Shown: piece by piece, positions 7,327 to 7,715 of the stretch | How positions within the stretch are numbered: position 1 is the first letter of the stretch | Layout: each line of letters begins with the position of its first letter | Source: Bacillota bacterium | Lineage (GTDB): Bacteria; Bacillota; Bacilli; Bacillales_B; DSM-18226 | Assembly: GCA_030705665.1 (NCBI GenBank) | Contig: JAUZQA010000186.1 | Location: 1 to 7,715 of the forward strand | Direction of reading: 5' to 3' | Length of the DNA stretch: 7,715 nucleotides | Program-made: the position numbers and the translations under genes | The notes under the pieces: model-generated | What the model was told of the DNA's origin: nothing | Databases searched by the model: none | Seen by the model: only the letters and a program-made list of their open reading frames with translations

Positions 7327-7365
7327 AAAAAAACCTTCTCATCCCAATATAGGGACGAGAAGGTT
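7327..7365 (-). terminator. T-box regulatory terminator
   Basis: AACCUUCUCGUCCC (7352-7365) pairs with GGGAUGAGAAGGUU (7332-7345), a 14-bp stem with one G-U pair and a 6-nt loop, followed by seven uridines. It competes with the T-box antiterminator through the shared CGUCCCU segment. Confidence 0.96.
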
Positions 7366-7595
7366 TGTTCCCGCGGTACCACCCTGATAGACAGCAGTCT
7401 TTTTGCCATCCTCTTATGACTATTCGTAACGTGAATAACCCGCCACAACTTACTCTCTTTCGGATTTCAGCATGGAACTCCAGGGTGATTTTCCACTTTT
7501 TTTCGGGCTCCCACCATCCCCCGATTCGCTGTTAAAAAGTTAATTGAAAAATGTACTGTCCCCTTCAACGTCAATGTCCATTCTATTTTACTGTT
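7327..7595 (-). promoter_or_regulatory. T-box leader, isoleucine (AUC specifier)
   Basis: This leader RNA senses uncharged tRNA-Ile and allows ileS transcription when charging is low. Seen: stem I closed by AUGGA/UCCAU (7577-7581 with 7472-7476); the AGUA bulge (7554-7557) opposite the specifier loop; AUC, an Ile codon, at 7487-7489 followed by A; the distal-loop motif GGUGGGAG (7508-7515); a stem II region near 7415-7450; and the T-box sequence AGGGUGGUACCGCGG (7371-7385). The antiterminator closes by AGGG (7382-7385) with CCCU (7351-7354), which otherwise belongs to the terminator. The specifier matches the downstream gene. The 354-nt gap between divIVA and ileS is fully explained by the promoter, this leader and the ileS ribosome binding site. 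Confidence 0.97.
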
Positions 7596-7601
7596 TAAAA
7601 A

Positions 7602-7630
7602 ATTATATTCGAAACAAATAAAAACGTCAA
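7602..7630 (-). promoter_or_regulatory. Sigma-A promoter of ileS
   Basis: TTGACG (7625-7630, 5 of 6) and a perfect TATAAT (7602-7607) are separated by exactly 17 nt. The predicted start near 7595 yields a leader of about 323 nt containing the T-box. The TGA of divIVA lies inside the -35 box. Confidence 0.9.
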
Positions 7631-7715
7631 GCTAATGAGTCTTCCGCTTCAGATGCTTTAAGTTCTGTGGAATCCAATTCATATTCCAGCAAATGATCCC
7701 AATCATCGTTATTTA
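7627..7715 (-). CDS. divIVA: DivIVA, C-terminal end (cut by window edge)
   Basis: Only the last 28 codons and the stop are present. They read NNDDWDHLLEYELDSTEL and then KASEAEDSLA. The NDDWDHLLEYE segment is the C-terminal tail I recognise from Bacillus DivIVA, the coiled-coil protein that marks curved membranes at the poles and septum and directs Min proteins and, during sporulation, chromosome anchoring. The acidic tail beyond it differs from B. subtilis. Its position directly upstream of ileS is the expected one in Bacillus. No terminator follows the stop codon. The membrane-binding and coiled-coil parts lie outside the window. Confidence 0.85.
   Translation of the reverse strand, partial: NNDDWDHLLEYELDSTELKASEAEDSLA

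Overview
The window is a conserved chromosomal segment from a spore-forming, low-GC Bacillota of the Bacillaceae (Bacillus/Neobacillus-like). This rests on the gene order divIVA-ileS-ylyA-lspA-ylyB-pyrR-pyrP-pyrB, which is the order I know from Bacillus subtilis, on the AT-rich sequence, on strong AGGAGG-type ribosome binding sites, and on T-box and PyrR RNA control. Every gene I support lies on the minus strand, so transcription runs from high to low coordinates.

In transcription order: the last 28 codons of divIVA (7627-7715); a sigma-A promoter whose -35 box overlaps the divIVA stop; a complete isoleucine T-box leader with an AUC specifier (about 7327-7595); ileS (4501-7272) and its strong intrinsic terminator; a new sigma-A promoter (4391-4418) serving ylyA (4054-4341, a DksA/TraR-like protein with a degraded zinc finger), lspA (signal peptidase II, start revised to GTG at 3978) and the rluD-family pseudouridine synthase ylyB (2610-3515), with lspA and ylyB overlapping by 29 nt; then the pyrimidine operon promoter (2578-2606), attenuator 1, pyrR (1880-2422), attenuator 2, pyrP (358-1680), attenuator 3 and the first 61 codons of pyrB (1-185).

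The pyr genes form one feedback circuit. PyrR senses UMP/UTP, binds a hairpin in each of the three leaders and lets a terminator form ahead of pyrR, pyrP and pyrB. PyrP imports uracil and PyrB starts de novo synthesis. For all three attenuators I could trace the PyrR-binding loop, the antiterminator pairing and the terminator. ileS is controlled separately by uncharged tRNA-Ile.

I see no mobile element, CRISPR array, prophage or unknown multi-gene system. The window is ordinary core genome. Points worth a second look are a non-consensus PyrR loop in attenuator 3, the placement of both intercistronic PyrR hairpins directly after stop codons, the corrected lspA start, and the cysteine-poor YlyA.
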